Of a stretch of 64,000 nucleotides of DNA, positions 32,440-43,968 are shown in pieces. Location of the stretch: assembly GCA_050084515.1 (NCBI GenBank), contig CM114275.1, positions 13,330,001-13,394,000 of the forward strand, read 5' to 3'. A program made the position numbers and the translations under genes. The notes beneath the pieces are model-generated. The model was not told the DNA's origin. It made no database searches and saw nothing but the letters and a program-made list of their open reading frames with translations. This stretch comes from Blasia pusilla (lineage: Eukaryota; Marchantiophyta; Marchantiopsida; Blasiales). How positions within the stretch are numbered: the first letter of the stretch is position 1; each line of letters opens with the position of its first letter.

Positions 32440-34005
32440 TCAGGAGCAAGTCCTAGTGGGACACTCTAGAAGTGACCGGATGAATGTCCTTGTGTAGCTT
32501 GCAATGGGTCTCGTACACTGGCCTTGTGGAATGTTTTCACTCACCTTCAAAAACATGGAAGGCATCCAGAAAAAAGAGTTTATGGAGTTCTAGGTGATGA
32601 GGACTTGTCTAATGAAGAGTGGAGGTCTGCATCAAACATTGCCAATACCGCTAGACATGCACAATTTTTGGGACAAGAAATGGGCAAACTCGATGCCCGA
32701 AATACGGGTGAGGCAGTTACCACACCCGAGGAGTTTGCAGACAATAACCGGGATGATGGGGTTGATGGTGAAGGTGATAGTGTTGATCATGGGATTGATG
32801 TGGAATGAATGGTCCGTGACATATTCCAAGATCTTGATGCATTCTATGATGATGTTGAGAGCATGGAAGACATCACCGATGCAGCCAAAGAGGTTGGAGA
32901 GGGCGCATATGATATTGAGCAAGAAGAGGACGAGCAGGGATGGATGTTTGGGTCGCATGAAACTGTTGCCAATGCATGCAACCCTCTCTTCCATTGCTCT
33001 AAGTGTACAAAGTTGGCCTTTGTACTCATTTTGATGAACATCTGTGGGAATCATGGTGTCCTAGCTGTGTTTGTTTCAAGGTTACTTGCATTCTTGAAGA
33101 CAACAGTCTTTCCTATTGGGAACACGGAAATAAGTACGAGGCAACTGAATTATTGTCAAGTCTTGGATTGAATTACAATTCCATACATGCTTGCCTTGAT
33201 GGCCATGTGCTCTTCAGAGGAGAGCATGCAAATCAATCAAGTTGCCCGGTATGTGGACAACAAAGGTATAGGAATGTGGGCAAGTCCATGCAGCCTACAA
33301 AGGTACTTCAACATTTTGAAACCATTCCTAGATTGAAACGGATGTACATGAGCCCAAATATTTCAAAGTTGATGACTTGGACAGCCGAGAACAAGAGTAT
33401 CAATGGCCTGCAGTGACACATCGGAGATTCAGAACATTGGAGATTCATCGACCAGAGATGGCCAGAGTTTGCAAGAGAGACAAGGAACGTGAGACTTGGC
33501 CTCTCAACTGATAGAGTCAATCCATTCGGAGACAAGAACAATGTATATTCTTGCTGGACTGTAACCATGCTGAATTACAACCTCCCTCCGTGGTTGACTA
33601 CAAAGAAGTTTTTTGTCATATTGGTTTTTCTTATCCCGGGCCCATAATCTGCTCTTTCTAGGAATATAGACGTTTGGATAACTCCTCTTGTGGATGAGTT
33701 GAAGCGCTTGTGGTACGAAGGCATTTGGATCCATGATGTGGTGCAACGGGTTGGGAGACCAAACCCATTCAGGCTAAAAGCCCAATTGGTATTGACTTTG
33801 GGAGATTGTCCAGCCCACGGCATGATTTCCGATCAGGCAACAAAGGGGTATTTGGCTTGTACAGCATGTGGCCCCAATTTCACTGGTGAGCATTCCAAAC
33901 CTTTGAGGAGCATGAAATACATTGGACATCGACGTATCCTCCCACTTGATCATCCTTACATATATAGGGCATCACAGATAGTTCAATTCAACAATGCCCG
34001 AGAGC
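32440..34005 (+). pseudogene. CACTA (En/Spm) transposase, N-terminal part and TNP2 core
   Basis: Starts with the CPCVAC zinc motif and VFTHLQKHGRHPEKRVYG. It passes an acidic region (32,820-32,950), then CLDGHVLFRGEH and CPVCGQQRY, and reaches the Transposase_21 core: VRLGLSTDRVNPFGDKNN, LNYNLPPWL, LIPGPESALSRNIDVWI, PLVDELKRLWYEG and STKGYLACTACGPNF. At least three frameshifts (near 32,806, 33,170 and 33,416) make it non-functional. Reading resumes at about 35,150 after an interruption. Confidence 0.75.
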
Positions 34006-35150
34006 CTTCTTGGTCCACTGTAATGTCCAAGTGTTTCTTATTTACAGTCAATTGTAGAGTTCGATCCCCAAGAGGATCATTGTTGGATGAAAAGAGAGTA
34101 TAAAGTGATTATTATGTTGTAAAAGTAGTGTGATTGATTATGTAATTCAAATGTAGTACTCCAGTAATATCTTCCGATCCTTTTTAGTACCTATGTTTTC
34201 TTCTTTAATTCTCTCGAGTGGAATTTAAAGTACGCTCAGGCAATTTGTTCTCTCGACATCTCGGAACCTCACAGAGACCTCAAGAATAAAGTTGGCTTCT
34301 CCTACTTTCGGAACTTAATCCGTCGGGGCAAGTTACTCTCTGTCAAACAGATTTCATACAACTCTATGTTGATTATTCCATTGATGAGAAAGGTTCGCCT
34401 GATTCACTCTTCACTCGGCAGACCCAAAAAGAATATTCAGACATAAGCATCGCACATCAGAATGAATGAATGAATGCTTTACTACTCCATCAAGAATTGG
34501 AAGGCTTCAAAGTATATACAAGCTCGAGAGGGTACAACTCTCTTGCTCGGACCATTCCTACAGCATAAGGACTTCATGAGCGAATGATAATGATAGCCAT
34601 CGTCCTGCATTTCTTAAATATTCTCGAGAGTAGGAGCGTTTCTATGATCCGAAACGTTCTTGATGAAGTTGGTGTCTCTTCAATATCTGTAACTACCTAG
34701 ATCTATGGTATGCGTTCCTTTTCCTATGATTCCTGTGAATCCGCGGTACAAAACTGTTCTAACTACCAATTTGATACAAAGGGTCGCCCTTCCTAGTCTA
34801 ATTGTTTTAACTATGTGCGGTTCGAATCACAATCATCTTTGAAGCCATTTGCGCTAAATTTCCGGAGGATGAAGTTCTTCATTCTTCATTCTCTTCGTGC
34901 TTCGCTTAAGAGCGAAGTACTTCGTATACAGAGCTTCGTTGAGCTTCGCGTTGATCCTTTATACTTCGTTACGGCTTTTGATTCTCCTCTAAGGCAAATC
35001 CTTGATCTTCCATCTCTCTGCCTTGTCTTAGGAGCTTCGTGATTCACTTGAATCTTATTCGTTCTTCTCCATAATTGCATATAATAATCCAAACCATAAT
35101 ATACAAGAGTCTTTGTTCAATAAAAAGATACATTTCTTCCAAAGTACAAA
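34006..35150. other. 1.1-kb non-coding interruption in the CACTA transposase
   Basis: The protein FNNAREP before and PPPRVTKEQILDWGCQKTM after are adjacent in CACTA transposases, so this piece is an insertion or an intron. It is AT-rich with short repeated GAGCTTCG/CTTCG motifs at 34,890-34,960. I found no convincing target duplication, LTR ends or splice pair. Confidence 0.5.
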
Positions 35151-36400
35151 ATTGTGGGTATCACATCCACCTCCACGAGTCACTAAAGAGCAGATTCTGG
35201 ATTGGGGATGCCAAAAGACCATGCACGACATGGAAAGAGGCATAGGTGGGGGTTTAGAGGGGGGACTGGAACGCCAAGATACAAAAGCTCCAAATTCTCA
35301 ATGGGATCCGGGACAAAGATATGGTGTGAAACGGCAGAGCATAGTTGATGTGGAGTTGGACTACTGGCGGGTAATCTATGTCACCCATCCGCTCTTACGC
35401 AACGTCTATTATTTGCCACACCAGATGCTTTCAAGAATTGAGGCTCGTTTATCATCCATTTGTACTCATGGTTGTCATATGTGGTGTAACAGGAGTTCGA
35501 CCCTAGCAAACATAATCTAGACGTAATGCATATTGAGAAAAATGTATGCGAGAGCCTATTGAGGTTCCTTTCTGGGGAGAAGGACACATAGCAATAAAGG
35601 CGATTGGATCTCAAGAGAGGAGAATACGTTCTCAATTGTGGTTGAAGGATGATGAGAACAGACCCAATGTGGTATTGAAATACCAGGCACCTTATGTTTG
35701 CACAGACATAGAGTGGAAAACATTTCTTTCGAGGCTTCAATCTTTGAGAGTTCCGACCCGCTATGCATGTGCCTTCAAAAAGCATGTAAAAAGCAAGAAA
35801 CTTGATAGTATGAAGACACATGATTATCATGTGCTTATGCAATAGATTTTTCATGTATGCTTAAGGGGATTGATGCATAAGCCGGTTTGTAATGCAATCA
35901 TGTGATTATGCAAGGTGTTTGGTCGTGTATGTGTGAAGGTCTTTGATCCAACAACCTTTCCCAAGCTCAAAGATGATGTGGCAGAATTATTGTGCGATTT
36001 GGAGATCCATTTTCCTCCCGCCTTCTTTGATGTCATGACTCATCTCGTTATCCATGTTGTGGAAGAGCTTGGACAGTAGGGGCCTGTTTATACGAGGTGC
36101 ATGTTCCCACTGGATCATTTTATGAAAGTCTTGAAAGACCATGTCTTGACAAGATACAGGCCTGAGGCCAGCATGGCAATGGGTTACATTTCACACGAGA
36201 CCTTGGGATATATAACAGAGTATATGGCGGGGTTTGAACATGTGAAGGCCAGGATATGGCAAGCGGAGGAAGATGAGGGAGCTGTAGGTGAAGTTCTTCA
36301 AGGCAGAGGTTCCCCATTGCAATTGTCGAGGTATATTTGGCAGATGGCTCATGAATATGTGTTGCAAAACACTAGTGTAATGCAACCATGGTGGAGGTAA
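35151..36400 (+). pseudogene. CACTA transposase, C-terminal part with DUF4218-like region
   Basis: PPRVTKEQILDWG, then HNLDVMHIEKNVCESLL (35,511 onward, a hallmark of TNP2 proteins), RYACAFKKHVKSKKLDSMK, HDYHVLMQ, and the DUF4218-like CMFPLDHFMKVLKDHVLTR with YRPEASMAMGYISHETL. It is interrupted by stops and frame changes at about 35,520, 35,844, 35,870 and 36,080. Confidence 0.7.
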
Positions 36401-36526
36401 GTAAAGGGTTGAATGACTGAAGCCTATGTGTTGTTGCATTTATTTTGCTTCCTTGTTTTATTTCATGTCGTCGCTCACCAGATACCGGTCGGCTAATAAT
36501 GGCATGACCTCTACAAGAAATATAAT

Positions 36527-37279
36527 ATGGAGAAAAATGCACATATTGGGGGTGGTGCGGGGGGCTTTCCACCATTCACAGAATGGATTCGATTGGCAAT
36601 CCGGGAGCATTCAACACTACACCCAAATATGGACCGGGATGTCTATCTTCTGTCTGCTCCACCTCGAATGTCCGTCTTAGCTTACAAGAGAATGCAAGCC
36701 TATGGAAACCACTTCCGTGTGGTAGATCAAAGTGACGATTTTGTCACATATGATTCAGAGTTGATATTTGTATTCGAGCAAATGAGCAATCACCAAGATA
36801 GAGGATGGATGCAAATGGGATGCATAGGAGAGCTAACTAACATATGGAAATTGGACTATGGGAACACATCCAATCCTATCATTCTCATGAAAGGGACTTG
36901 GGTGCGACCAGATTGGCGTGGGGCTAGGGCTACAATGAAGCGTGATAGTGATGGATTCTTACTAGCAAACTTCAGGCAAATGCAACCTAAATGGTCTGAA
37001 CTTTTTGTATTCCCTAGTCAGGTTGAACAAGATTTCTTCCTAGACGTGGAGGAATTTCCTGGATGGCGAGTAGTGTGCCTCAAGCAGGCGAGGAATCGTA
37101 GGGTATCAAGTAATACTTTGGAGTTCAGTTTAGATGGCCACGGGGCTTTTGAAGCTCCCAATAGAATAGTTCAGCCTGTCACAATTGTCGGAAGTCAGTA
37201 TGTACCATTGATGAGGGTAGAAAGATGGGAAGGCAACATTGAGATTGAAGAGGAACTTAATGATGCTGTGGGTTCTTAA
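36527..37279 (+). CDS. CACTA element DUF4216-like ORF
   Basis: 250 codons, open. VYLLSAPPRMSVLAYKRMQA, HFRVVDQSDDFVTYDSELIF, GELTNIWKLDYGNTSNPIIL and LFVFPSQVEQDFFLDVEEF fit the DUF4216 region that follows the transposase in plant CACTA elements. The reported start is GTG or similar, so this is probably an exon continuing from 36,400 through an intron (GTAAGT at 36,398). Confidence 0.6.
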   Translation: MEKNAHIGGGAGGFPPFTEWIRLAIREHSTLHPNMDRDVYLLSAPPRMSVLAYKRMQAYGNHFRVVDQSDDFVTYDSELIFVFEQMSNHQDRGWMQMGCIGELTNIWKLDYGNTSNPIILMKGTWVRPDWRGARATMKRDSDGFLLANFRQMQPKWSELFVFPSQVEQDFFLDVEEFPGWRVVCLKQARNRRVSSNTLEFSLDGHGAFEAPNRIVQPVTIVGSQYVPLMRVERWEGNIEIEEELNDAVGS

Positions 37280-38403
37280 AGAAATGTTTGTGTGGTGTGT
37301 TCTGTCATTGGGCATGGGTTCATGGGACATGCAAGTTGTTTGTTTTTTAAGGAATTTGATGGAAAATATAAATGAAATGTGTGACCTTGTTGAGGCCCGC
37401 GCGGCTTATATGAACAGACGCCTTAAGGAATTGGCGGAAGAACTCAAACAGAGAGGCGTTGAATTGTAAGCTTTGACATATTCAGCACTCAAGTTTGGGC
37501 CTTTATGAATGAATCATAAGCATTGTGCATAATTCATGTTCTTGAAAAACTTTTCCTCATGTGCAGCGCGGAGGCTTGTTCTAAGCAAGTGCGTGCCCCA
37601 CGACCTGCAAAGAGGGAGCCTCTCCATCTTGGACCGAAGTGGAGGAGCTCTCGATTGCTTGGAAAGGTATTGGGAGCGATGTCTGAATCTACTGATGACA
37701 TTGATGCTTAGACTGGAGGTGAAGAATCTCCCACTTGTGATCCAGAGTTTGTTGCAGACTTTGGTGAAGAGGATCAATCAGGATCGGATGAGCTTCCGGC
37801 TCCTAAGGAGCCCTGTCCATCAACTATTGGGGGAAAGAAGAAGCAGGTAATTTTTCCGATCAATTAGACAGGATGTGTGTATACAATTGTGTTTCAAGGT
37901 TAGTGGCATTTGAAAGAAATTGTCTCTAATTGGTGGGTTGCATTGCATTGGCAGAAAGGGACAGTTGGGGGGCAAGCAACTTGGGCAAGGGATGTTGCAC
38001 CCGGGCGTGTATCTGAAAGTCGTATTCCTCTCAAACAGGAACTGGGTGTACAATATAGTGGAGAGGGACAAGCAAGCATGTCTCAAGGCGGTAGAGATGG
38101 ACCCTCTGCACAGAACTCAAGCCAAGTTCGTTATACGATGGATATTGTCCAACGGGGCAAGGGTGGAATAGTACGAATCAATCGATTTGCAATCTCAAAT
38201 TTCTCTTTCATTATACATCATAGGATGATGGTGGGAATGTTGTGTGATGTGTCTGTACTACACTTACATATATATCATGTGTAGACTCTATGCAGGGTGG
38301 ATTCTCCAACTACACCGAGGGACCCTATCATGCGGTGCCAAATAGTCAAGATCGGTTTGGAAGTAGCCAATACCTTTATGGACTCAATAATAGCACTCCA
38401 TAA
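37280..38403 (+). other. Tail of CACTA region, no clear gene
   Basis: Short plus-strand ORFs (37,239-37,469 with VEARAAYMNRRLKELAEELK, a helical stretch; 37,523-37,850; 37,910-38,284) look like decayed downstream exons. The end of the CACTA element is not visible to me: I found no CACTA/TAGTG terminal pair. Confidence 0.35.
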
Positions 38404-39500
38404 ATGAGATACCGAGGGGTTACCATTGAGGAGCTCCCTCGACATCCATCCGTGACTGGATCGTCATCATCGACACCGGGTGCAGTGACGAGATCACCGG
38501 AGTGACAGAGTACTTGGCGAGTGAGATGGACGACATGGGCCATCGGGGCATGCGTCGTTTCTCGGGTGCAGTGGGCATCATCGACTTAGATGATTTCATC
38601 CAGGAGTTCGACACATGGTGCGACTTCCAGGAGATACGGACCCCGACACGGTTCAACCCTTTCATGGCATGGAAGGGGTTGTTCAAGCACTTGGAGGGTC
38701 CTTCGATGGATGACTACATGGATTTTTTATCACTATATTCAGTAGAGATCGATGCCTGGAGGATGTATTGGGCTCCATGGTATGTGTCCACTAGTGGTCG
38801 CGAGGCATATGATGGGATTGTGAGAGGAGAGAGACCCACACCATCAGCCCCAGAGACTAGATGGAGAGGAGGCGGTGAGGCGGCGATGTGGCGAGACCTG
38901 GTGGTAGAGGGCCACCCGGCCTTCAGCCCCACAAAGTGGAGTTCTTCCGGACAGTTGGGGAAGAGCTATCAAGGCGCACGCACCGACAAGTGAAGAGTCT
39001 CTGAGATTTTGAGCGCGATCGGGTGAGAGTCCGAGAGAGGCATTCACACGCATGAGGAGGCTGATCATTGCTACGTTTGGAGGCGAGGCGCGGTCACCCG
39101 ATTGGCACGGGTTCTGGACGGAGAACTACTGAGGAGAGTCTGAGATGCGGTGCTGATTCACACCGCGAAGCCCACATTGAAGGTGGTCTTTGAGTTGTCT
39201 GAGCGTATTGAGCTCAACATGAGTGAGGAGCAGGTAGTGACCGCTGGATTTTCTCGAGAGTCGACGGGTCCTGGCGGTGACCCCACAGGTGTGCCACAAT
39301 GAGCACCGATACCACGGGAGCGGGCCAGTGTGCCTAGAGAGCAGGGCGGGTACCGTGAGCCTATGAGGCAACGACCCCAACCTACATATGTTGCCCAACA
39401 GGGACCGATGTGGTCTTGTTGGACGTGTGGAGGGGCCCATAGGCAGAGAGACTGCCCATAGCATGGGAGAGGACCACCAGGCCAGGAGGATTGCTAAGGA
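38404..39500 (+). pseudogene. gag region of the gypsy element
   Basis: From ATG 38,404 (MRYRGVTIEELPRHPSVTGS), then after a frame change a capsid-like stretch (FIQEFDTWCDFQEIRTPTRF, MAWKGLFKHLEGP, LVVEGHPAFSP). The same frame continues to a first zinc knuckle CWTCGGAHRQRDC (39,417-39,455), with one residue fewer before the His than the consensus. In-frame stops at 38,991, 39,024, 39,141 and 39,300 are all TGA and that at 39,459 is TAG. Confidence 0.65.
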
Positions 39501-39510
39501 GCCATAGAGG

Positions 39511-39783
39511 ATGGCCCCACCACAGCACCAGTGTGACCATTGCCACAGACATGGTCACACTAGGGATAGATGTTTTGACCTTCGACGAGGGGCACGTCCA
39601 GAGGTTGGCCGAGGGCCTGGGGGCGGTCGTCCTGGAGGAGGTCGGGGAGTTCTTCCTGGACGTGGTGATAGAGGACCACCACCAGCCAGAGGAGATGGAG
39701 CAGGAGCACCAGAGCCGGCGCTTCTCTCACGCATCGATCAGTTGGAGCGGAGGATTCTTTGCCATGACGATGATGCGGCTTAG
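39511..39783 (+). pseudogene. Second gag zinc knuckle and Gly/Arg/Pro-rich linker
   Basis: MAPPQHQ then CDHCHRHGHTRDRC, a canonical C-x2-C-x4-H-x4-C knuckle (39,532-39,573). It is followed by a Gly/Arg/Pro-rich stretch and a short LLSRIDQLERRI coiled segment. Zinc knuckles package retrotransposon RNA. The frame differs from the first knuckle, so a frameshift lies near 39,490. Confidence 0.7.
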
Positions 39784-39883
39784 GAAAACGAGGCTGCGGC
39801 GGCTAGTGTGACTCGTCTCTACCTCTTACCCGACCCGGGTGAGGATCTCTCGATATGGGATTCATGTGTAGTGCAGCCCGAGG

Positions 39884-40609
39884 TTGAGGCGGTGCAGTGG
39901 TGACTCGGGTGTCTTTGCAAGAGGCACCGAGCCATCGAGAGGTGGAGTTGAGATTGACCCACCAGAGGGGACCGATGGGCGGCAAGCCAGGGTTCCACAG
40001 TCGTTCACATTGTCGGAGGCACTACACACACCATCGATGGTGCCTCGACGACCAGCGGTGCCTACAGTTCAGGCACCTACATCGATGTCACGAGGAGTTG
40101 GAGTGACAACTCCTATGCCGACTCAAGTGGAGTCAGCGTCGACCATAGTGTTGGAGGTGGCCACCAGAGTGAGTCAGACTCCACTATTTTCCGCCATAGA
40201 GTTGGCGACGTTGGGAGATGGACCAGCTGAGGTGTTTCGGTTGGCCGCCACGTTGTGTGAGCGTGGAGAGGTGACTGCTTCTTTTTCAAAGGTAGTTGAG
40301 GAGGTGGTGGACTTGCCCTTAGAGCCGGTGCTTGGGACGTTCCCCACAGAGTCATGGCATGCGGCGGCGGCGAAGTTGGTAGATATGCCAACTCGACCGG
40401 CCATAGAGCGAGCTGTGGTGACACCTGGAGTAGTGTTACTGGATAACCGAGTTGGAGTATTTCGCTTGGTTAGTCCGACGGGGAGAGTATACCACCCGCA
40501 GCGCGTCCTACTTGATCGGAGAGCGCAACCCTTGATGTTAGGGAAGGCGGCGTGTTTAGCGTTGGGGTTATGGAAGGCCGACATTGAGCCTTGTCCCTTC
40601 CAGATATAG
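39884..40609 (+). pseudogene. Retroviral-type aspartic protease region
   Basis: Long linker, then RVYHPQRVLLDRRAQPLMLG followed by KAACLALGL near the C-terminus. The pattern of two hydrophobics, D-x-x-A and PLMLG fits retropepsins, whose active site is D-S/T-G-A. Here it reads DRRA (Asp codon at 40,514), so the enzyme should be dead. TAG at 40,607 closes the frame where related sequence probably continued. Confidence 0.55.
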
Positions 40610-40642
40610 ACCTCGATTGGGGGCGTATCACCCACTCAGTAT

Positions 40643-41243
40643 ATGACTCGACAGGAGATTGTTGTTAGAGTCCAGCCAGAGCATGCAACGGATAGTGCTA
40701 TGGTGTGCACACGTGCGATTACGACACCAGCTGAGTCGTACGATGTGTTGGTGGGGAGTACAGTGTTATATCCCCTTGGATTCATCCTTGACTTATGGGA
40801 GGAGACCGTTGCTAATCGGCCAGGATGGCGGTCAGGTGACGGTCGGATGAGTTAGTTACCCGTGCAGTTTGCGGGACGAGGTGGTCGATCACGAGGCGAG
40901 TTTGTGACCACGTTGGCGGCTTTCACAGGTAGTATTAGCTGGCCAAGAGAGTTGTTGGAGGGGAACACACATGCGGAGGATGTCCCAGTAGCGGATAGTC
41001 CCACGGAGAGACAGGCCATGGCGGGTGTCTCTTCCCATGTTAGCGATGCCTCTTCACCATTATGGGGTACGACTCAAGAGCTACAGAGGAGTGCCGACGA
41101 CCTCGTGAGGCAGGCGTGGAGTCATGTTTTTATCCCAGAGCAGCGAGAGTCACGTGGCGATCGGGCTCTTGGAGTGGAGAAGATGACCCCACTAGATACC
41201 ACACTGTTGTGCAAAGGTGCAGGAGAGGTGTTAGGTGTTAGGT
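40643..41243 (+). pseudogene. Protease-methyltransferase linker
   Basis: Same frame as the protease: EIVVRVQPEHATDSAMV, SYDVLVGSTVLYPLGFILDL, TAG at 40,853, then WSHVFIPEQRESRGDRALG up to the methyltransferase. The VLVGSTVLYPLGF part resembles the second half of retropepsins. No other domain recognised. Confidence 0.45.
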
Positions 41244-42174
41244 CTCTTCGGAGGGATTAGCACCGGATTGGCTGCAGTATTGCAGGCGGGCATACGGGTG
41301 CATCAGTACCTTTATGTGGAGAGAGATGAGACCGCGCGGCGAGTATCATTATGTCACGTGGAGAGATTGGTTTAGAGGTATCCTGAGTTGTTGTCGGTAT
41401 CTGCAGTACGGGGATACCAGCATACGCTACCCGTCGACATATCTTTGGTGGGGGCACAGGATCTGGATAGAGTTGGCACCATTCATTTGGTGATTGCTGG
41501 ATGGCCATGTCAGGGTCATTCATCAGCTGGTCGAGGATTTGGATTGCAGGATCCGAGGTCTGGTATGCTTTGGGAATGCTGCGAGTAGTACGACACTTGC
41601 AGGAGAGTCAGATATGTTCTCCAACGTACATTTTGGAGAACGTGCCGTTGTTGGGAGACACTCGTGCACGTGTGATGATGAGTGTACATCAGGTGAGGTC
41701 CTGGTTAGGACCTACTGTGTTGTTAGATGCACCGAGAGTTGGGTCACGTGCCCATCGTCCACGACTGTGGTGGACGAAACTGATACCATCAGAGGTACTG
41801 AGTCGAGCCTACAGTGGAGTCCAGAGAGCACCACATCTCACAGTGGATGCTATTTTGGGCTCAGGGCGTCGATCTCAGGTGGTGACACGGGATGATAGAC
41901 CACCGTTGGCCATGGCCAATAGGGTGGGGGAGTTGAGGGCAGCCTTACCTACGTTGGTGAGCTTCCCAGCATCCCATGCCTTTCGTCAGGGAGGGCCAGG
42001 CATGATTTGGGATGAGGTGACCAGAGTATTGGAGGAGCTTCAGCAGATGAGCACAAGCGCGCCATGGGGTTCACTACCGGTACTACGGCGGTGCCAGGGA
42101 TGACTGAGGCATCACGGAGACAGGTGTTGGGGCAGGCGATGGACCCCAACTGTCTCACATGGATAGTCACCTAG
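41244..42174 (+). pseudogene. C5-cytosine DNA methyltransferase domain inside the gypsy polyprotein
   Basis: Motifs in canonical order: motif I LFGGISTGLAAVLQAG (41,244), YLYVERDETARRV (motif II region), motif IV LVIAGWPCQGHSSAGRG with the catalytic Cys codon at 41,508-41,510, motif VI YILENVP (Glu codon 41,636-41,638), motif VIII AHRPRLWW, then SHAFRQGGPG and, after a frame change, motif IX/X-like AMGFTTGTTAVPGMTEASRR. These enzymes transfer methyl from AdoMet to carbon 5 of cytosine. One TAG (41,373), a frameshift near 41,570 and another near 42,055 disable it; all key residues remain legible. Retrotransposons with such a domain have been reported from dinoflagellates and a charophyte. Confidence 0.88.
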
Positions 42175-42720
42175 GTATGGTGGCGAGAGATGGATGAGAG
42201 TGTCATCCATGCCGTCACGTCCACGAGTTGGACCCCCGCCTCTGTGGTCATGACAGGCATTGGTGGGGCGAGACGAGGAGAGATAGGCACCCATGGACTT
42301 CTGGGGCGCGTTCGAGCGAGAGAGTGCGAAGGCGGCTAGAGTAGCACATGTTCATTTTTTGGATGTGGAGCATGGTGTAGGAGGTCAAAGTGGAGTGGCT
42401 GTTGCGGAGGTGGCTAGGATTGCTACATAGCAACCAAAGCCGGAGGTTGCGTCCTCTCCAAGTGAGGTCACGATGGAGACTTGGGAGCGTGTGATAGGTC
42501 TCAAGTTGATAGGAGGAGAGCAACGGCGAGTTCATAGGTTTCTGAGAGGGCATGTCAGTTGTTTTGCCTTCAGTATGAGAGACTTGGGTACGCTAAAGGG
42601 TCCCGGGATACAGATTGAGTTGGCTAGATACGCCAATCTTTCGTCGACCCTACAGGTATTCGATATGGAGCGAGCCTTGATTCAGAGCAGGAGTCGGGGA
42701 CTTGTTGGAGGCGGGGACTT
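42175..42720 (+). pseudogene. Spacer and start of reverse transcriptase
   Basis: Frameshifted continuation of pol between the methyltransferase and the RT fingers. Traces include ARYANLSSTLQVFDME, where gypsy RTs have the HADVF-like segment. No separate gene. Confidence 0.4.
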
Positions 42721-43293
42721 GTGGAGTTATCACATGGGGAGTATGCATCCGCCACAATCATGCCAGCGAAGGAGGATATGTATGGCAATTGGACGGATAG
42801 GCGGATGTGTGGAGATTACCGTCCTATCAACCGACAGACGAGGTCAGATCGGTATGCCATGCCTACTCCTGAGGAGATCTTTGATGCGGTAGGGCATGCA
42901 AAGATCTTCAGTACTTTAGATCTCCGTGCTGGCTATCATCAGCTTCCTATCAGGTTGGAGGACAGGGAGAAGACAACATTCTGGGGGATAGATCGGTTCG
43001 GGAGAGATTGCTTGTATCAGTGGCGGTTCTTACCATTTGGGTTGAAGAACGCGCCTGCGGAGTTTCAGAGAGTGATGGATAGGATTCTGGCTGGCTTGGA
43101 TTTTGTACGATGTTACATAGATGATATTCTTATCTTCAGTTCCACGGTTGAGGAGCATGAGCGACACTTGGAGGAGGTGTTTTGGCAATTGCAGTTACAT
43201 GGACTGAAGTTACATCCAGGCAAGTGCAGATTCTTTCAGGAGCAGATTGAGTACTTGGGACACACCATATACCCGAGTGGGTTAGGCGTTTAG
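42721..43293 (+). pseudogene. Reverse transcriptase domain
   Basis: RMCGDYRPINRQTRSDRYAM, IFSTLDLRAGYHQLPI (first catalytic Asp), TTFWGIDRFG, FLPFGLKNAPAEFQRVMD, CYIDDILIFSS (YIDD catalytic pair) and IEYLGHTIYPSG are the consecutive motifs of Ty3/gypsy RT. This stretch is intact; TAG at 43,291 interrupts it before the thumb (QTKVEAIAQIPRPTDVSRVR, then AFLGLANFYRRYV). Confidence 0.92.
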
Positions 43294-43968
43294 CAAACGA
43301 AGGTAGAGGCTATTGCGCAGATTCCACGCCCTACAGATGTGAGTCGAGTCCGAGCATTTCTTGGACTGGCAAACTTCTATCGACGGTATGTCAAGGGTTT
43401 TAGTGTGATCGCAAAGTCTTTGACCTTGTTGACGAGACTTGATGAGGTGTGGTTGTAGGGAGATGATCAGGAGCGAGCATTTCAGGAGCTCAAGGACAGG
43501 TTGACGTCCTCATCCATTTTACAGAGACCGGTTAGGGGTTGCCCATTCTAGTTACATACGGATTGGAGCATGTTGGGTCTAGGAGCAGTGCTTACTCAAA
43601 GGGATGACAAGGAGAGGGAGTTCGTTGTGGCTTACGCGAGCCAATCGAACAACATTGCAGAGGCAAAGTACAGCTCCTACGAGGGAGAGTGCTTGGCTGC
43701 AGTGTGGGCCGTGGCACATTTTAGGTGCTATTTATTCGGCAACCCTTTCACACTTATCACTGATCATCAGCCGTTGAGGTGGTTGATGGAGTCCGACAAG
43801 CTTACGGGAAAGCTTGCCAGGTGGGCTCTATTACTACAGGAGTATGAGTTCGAGGTGGTTCATAGGCCAGGTCGGCTGAACCAGGATGCGGATGGGTTGA
43901 GTCGTAACCCATGTCCGAGTTAGAGAGACGTCACGGGAGCTCGATGGCACGGAGAGAGTGATGAGGAG
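43294..43968 (+). pseudogene. RT thumb and RNase H domain
   Basis: AFLGLANFYRRYVKGFSVIA, then RNase H motifs HTDWSMLGLGAVLTQ, YSSYEGECLAAVWAVAHFR, LITDHQPLRWLM and LNQDADGLSRNP, containing the expected acidic residues. TAG stops at 43,456, 43,549 and 43,921 are in frame with otherwise well-preserved protein. Confidence 0.88.

Noticed and set aside
34046-34072. tRNA-like B box (AGAGTTCGATCCC) suggesting a tRNA or SINE
   Set aside because: No A box at the right distance and no cloverleaf could be drawn.
34081-35132. Solo LTR (TGTTGG...GATACA) as the insertion in the CACTA transposase
   Set aside because: Candidate flanks ATCAT and TTTCT do not match, and the ends are not inverted; left as an unexplained interruption.
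38120-38403. 5' LTR of the gypsy element just upstream of gag
   Set aside because: No similarity to the 3' LTR at 45,628-46,381 is visible in this stretch.
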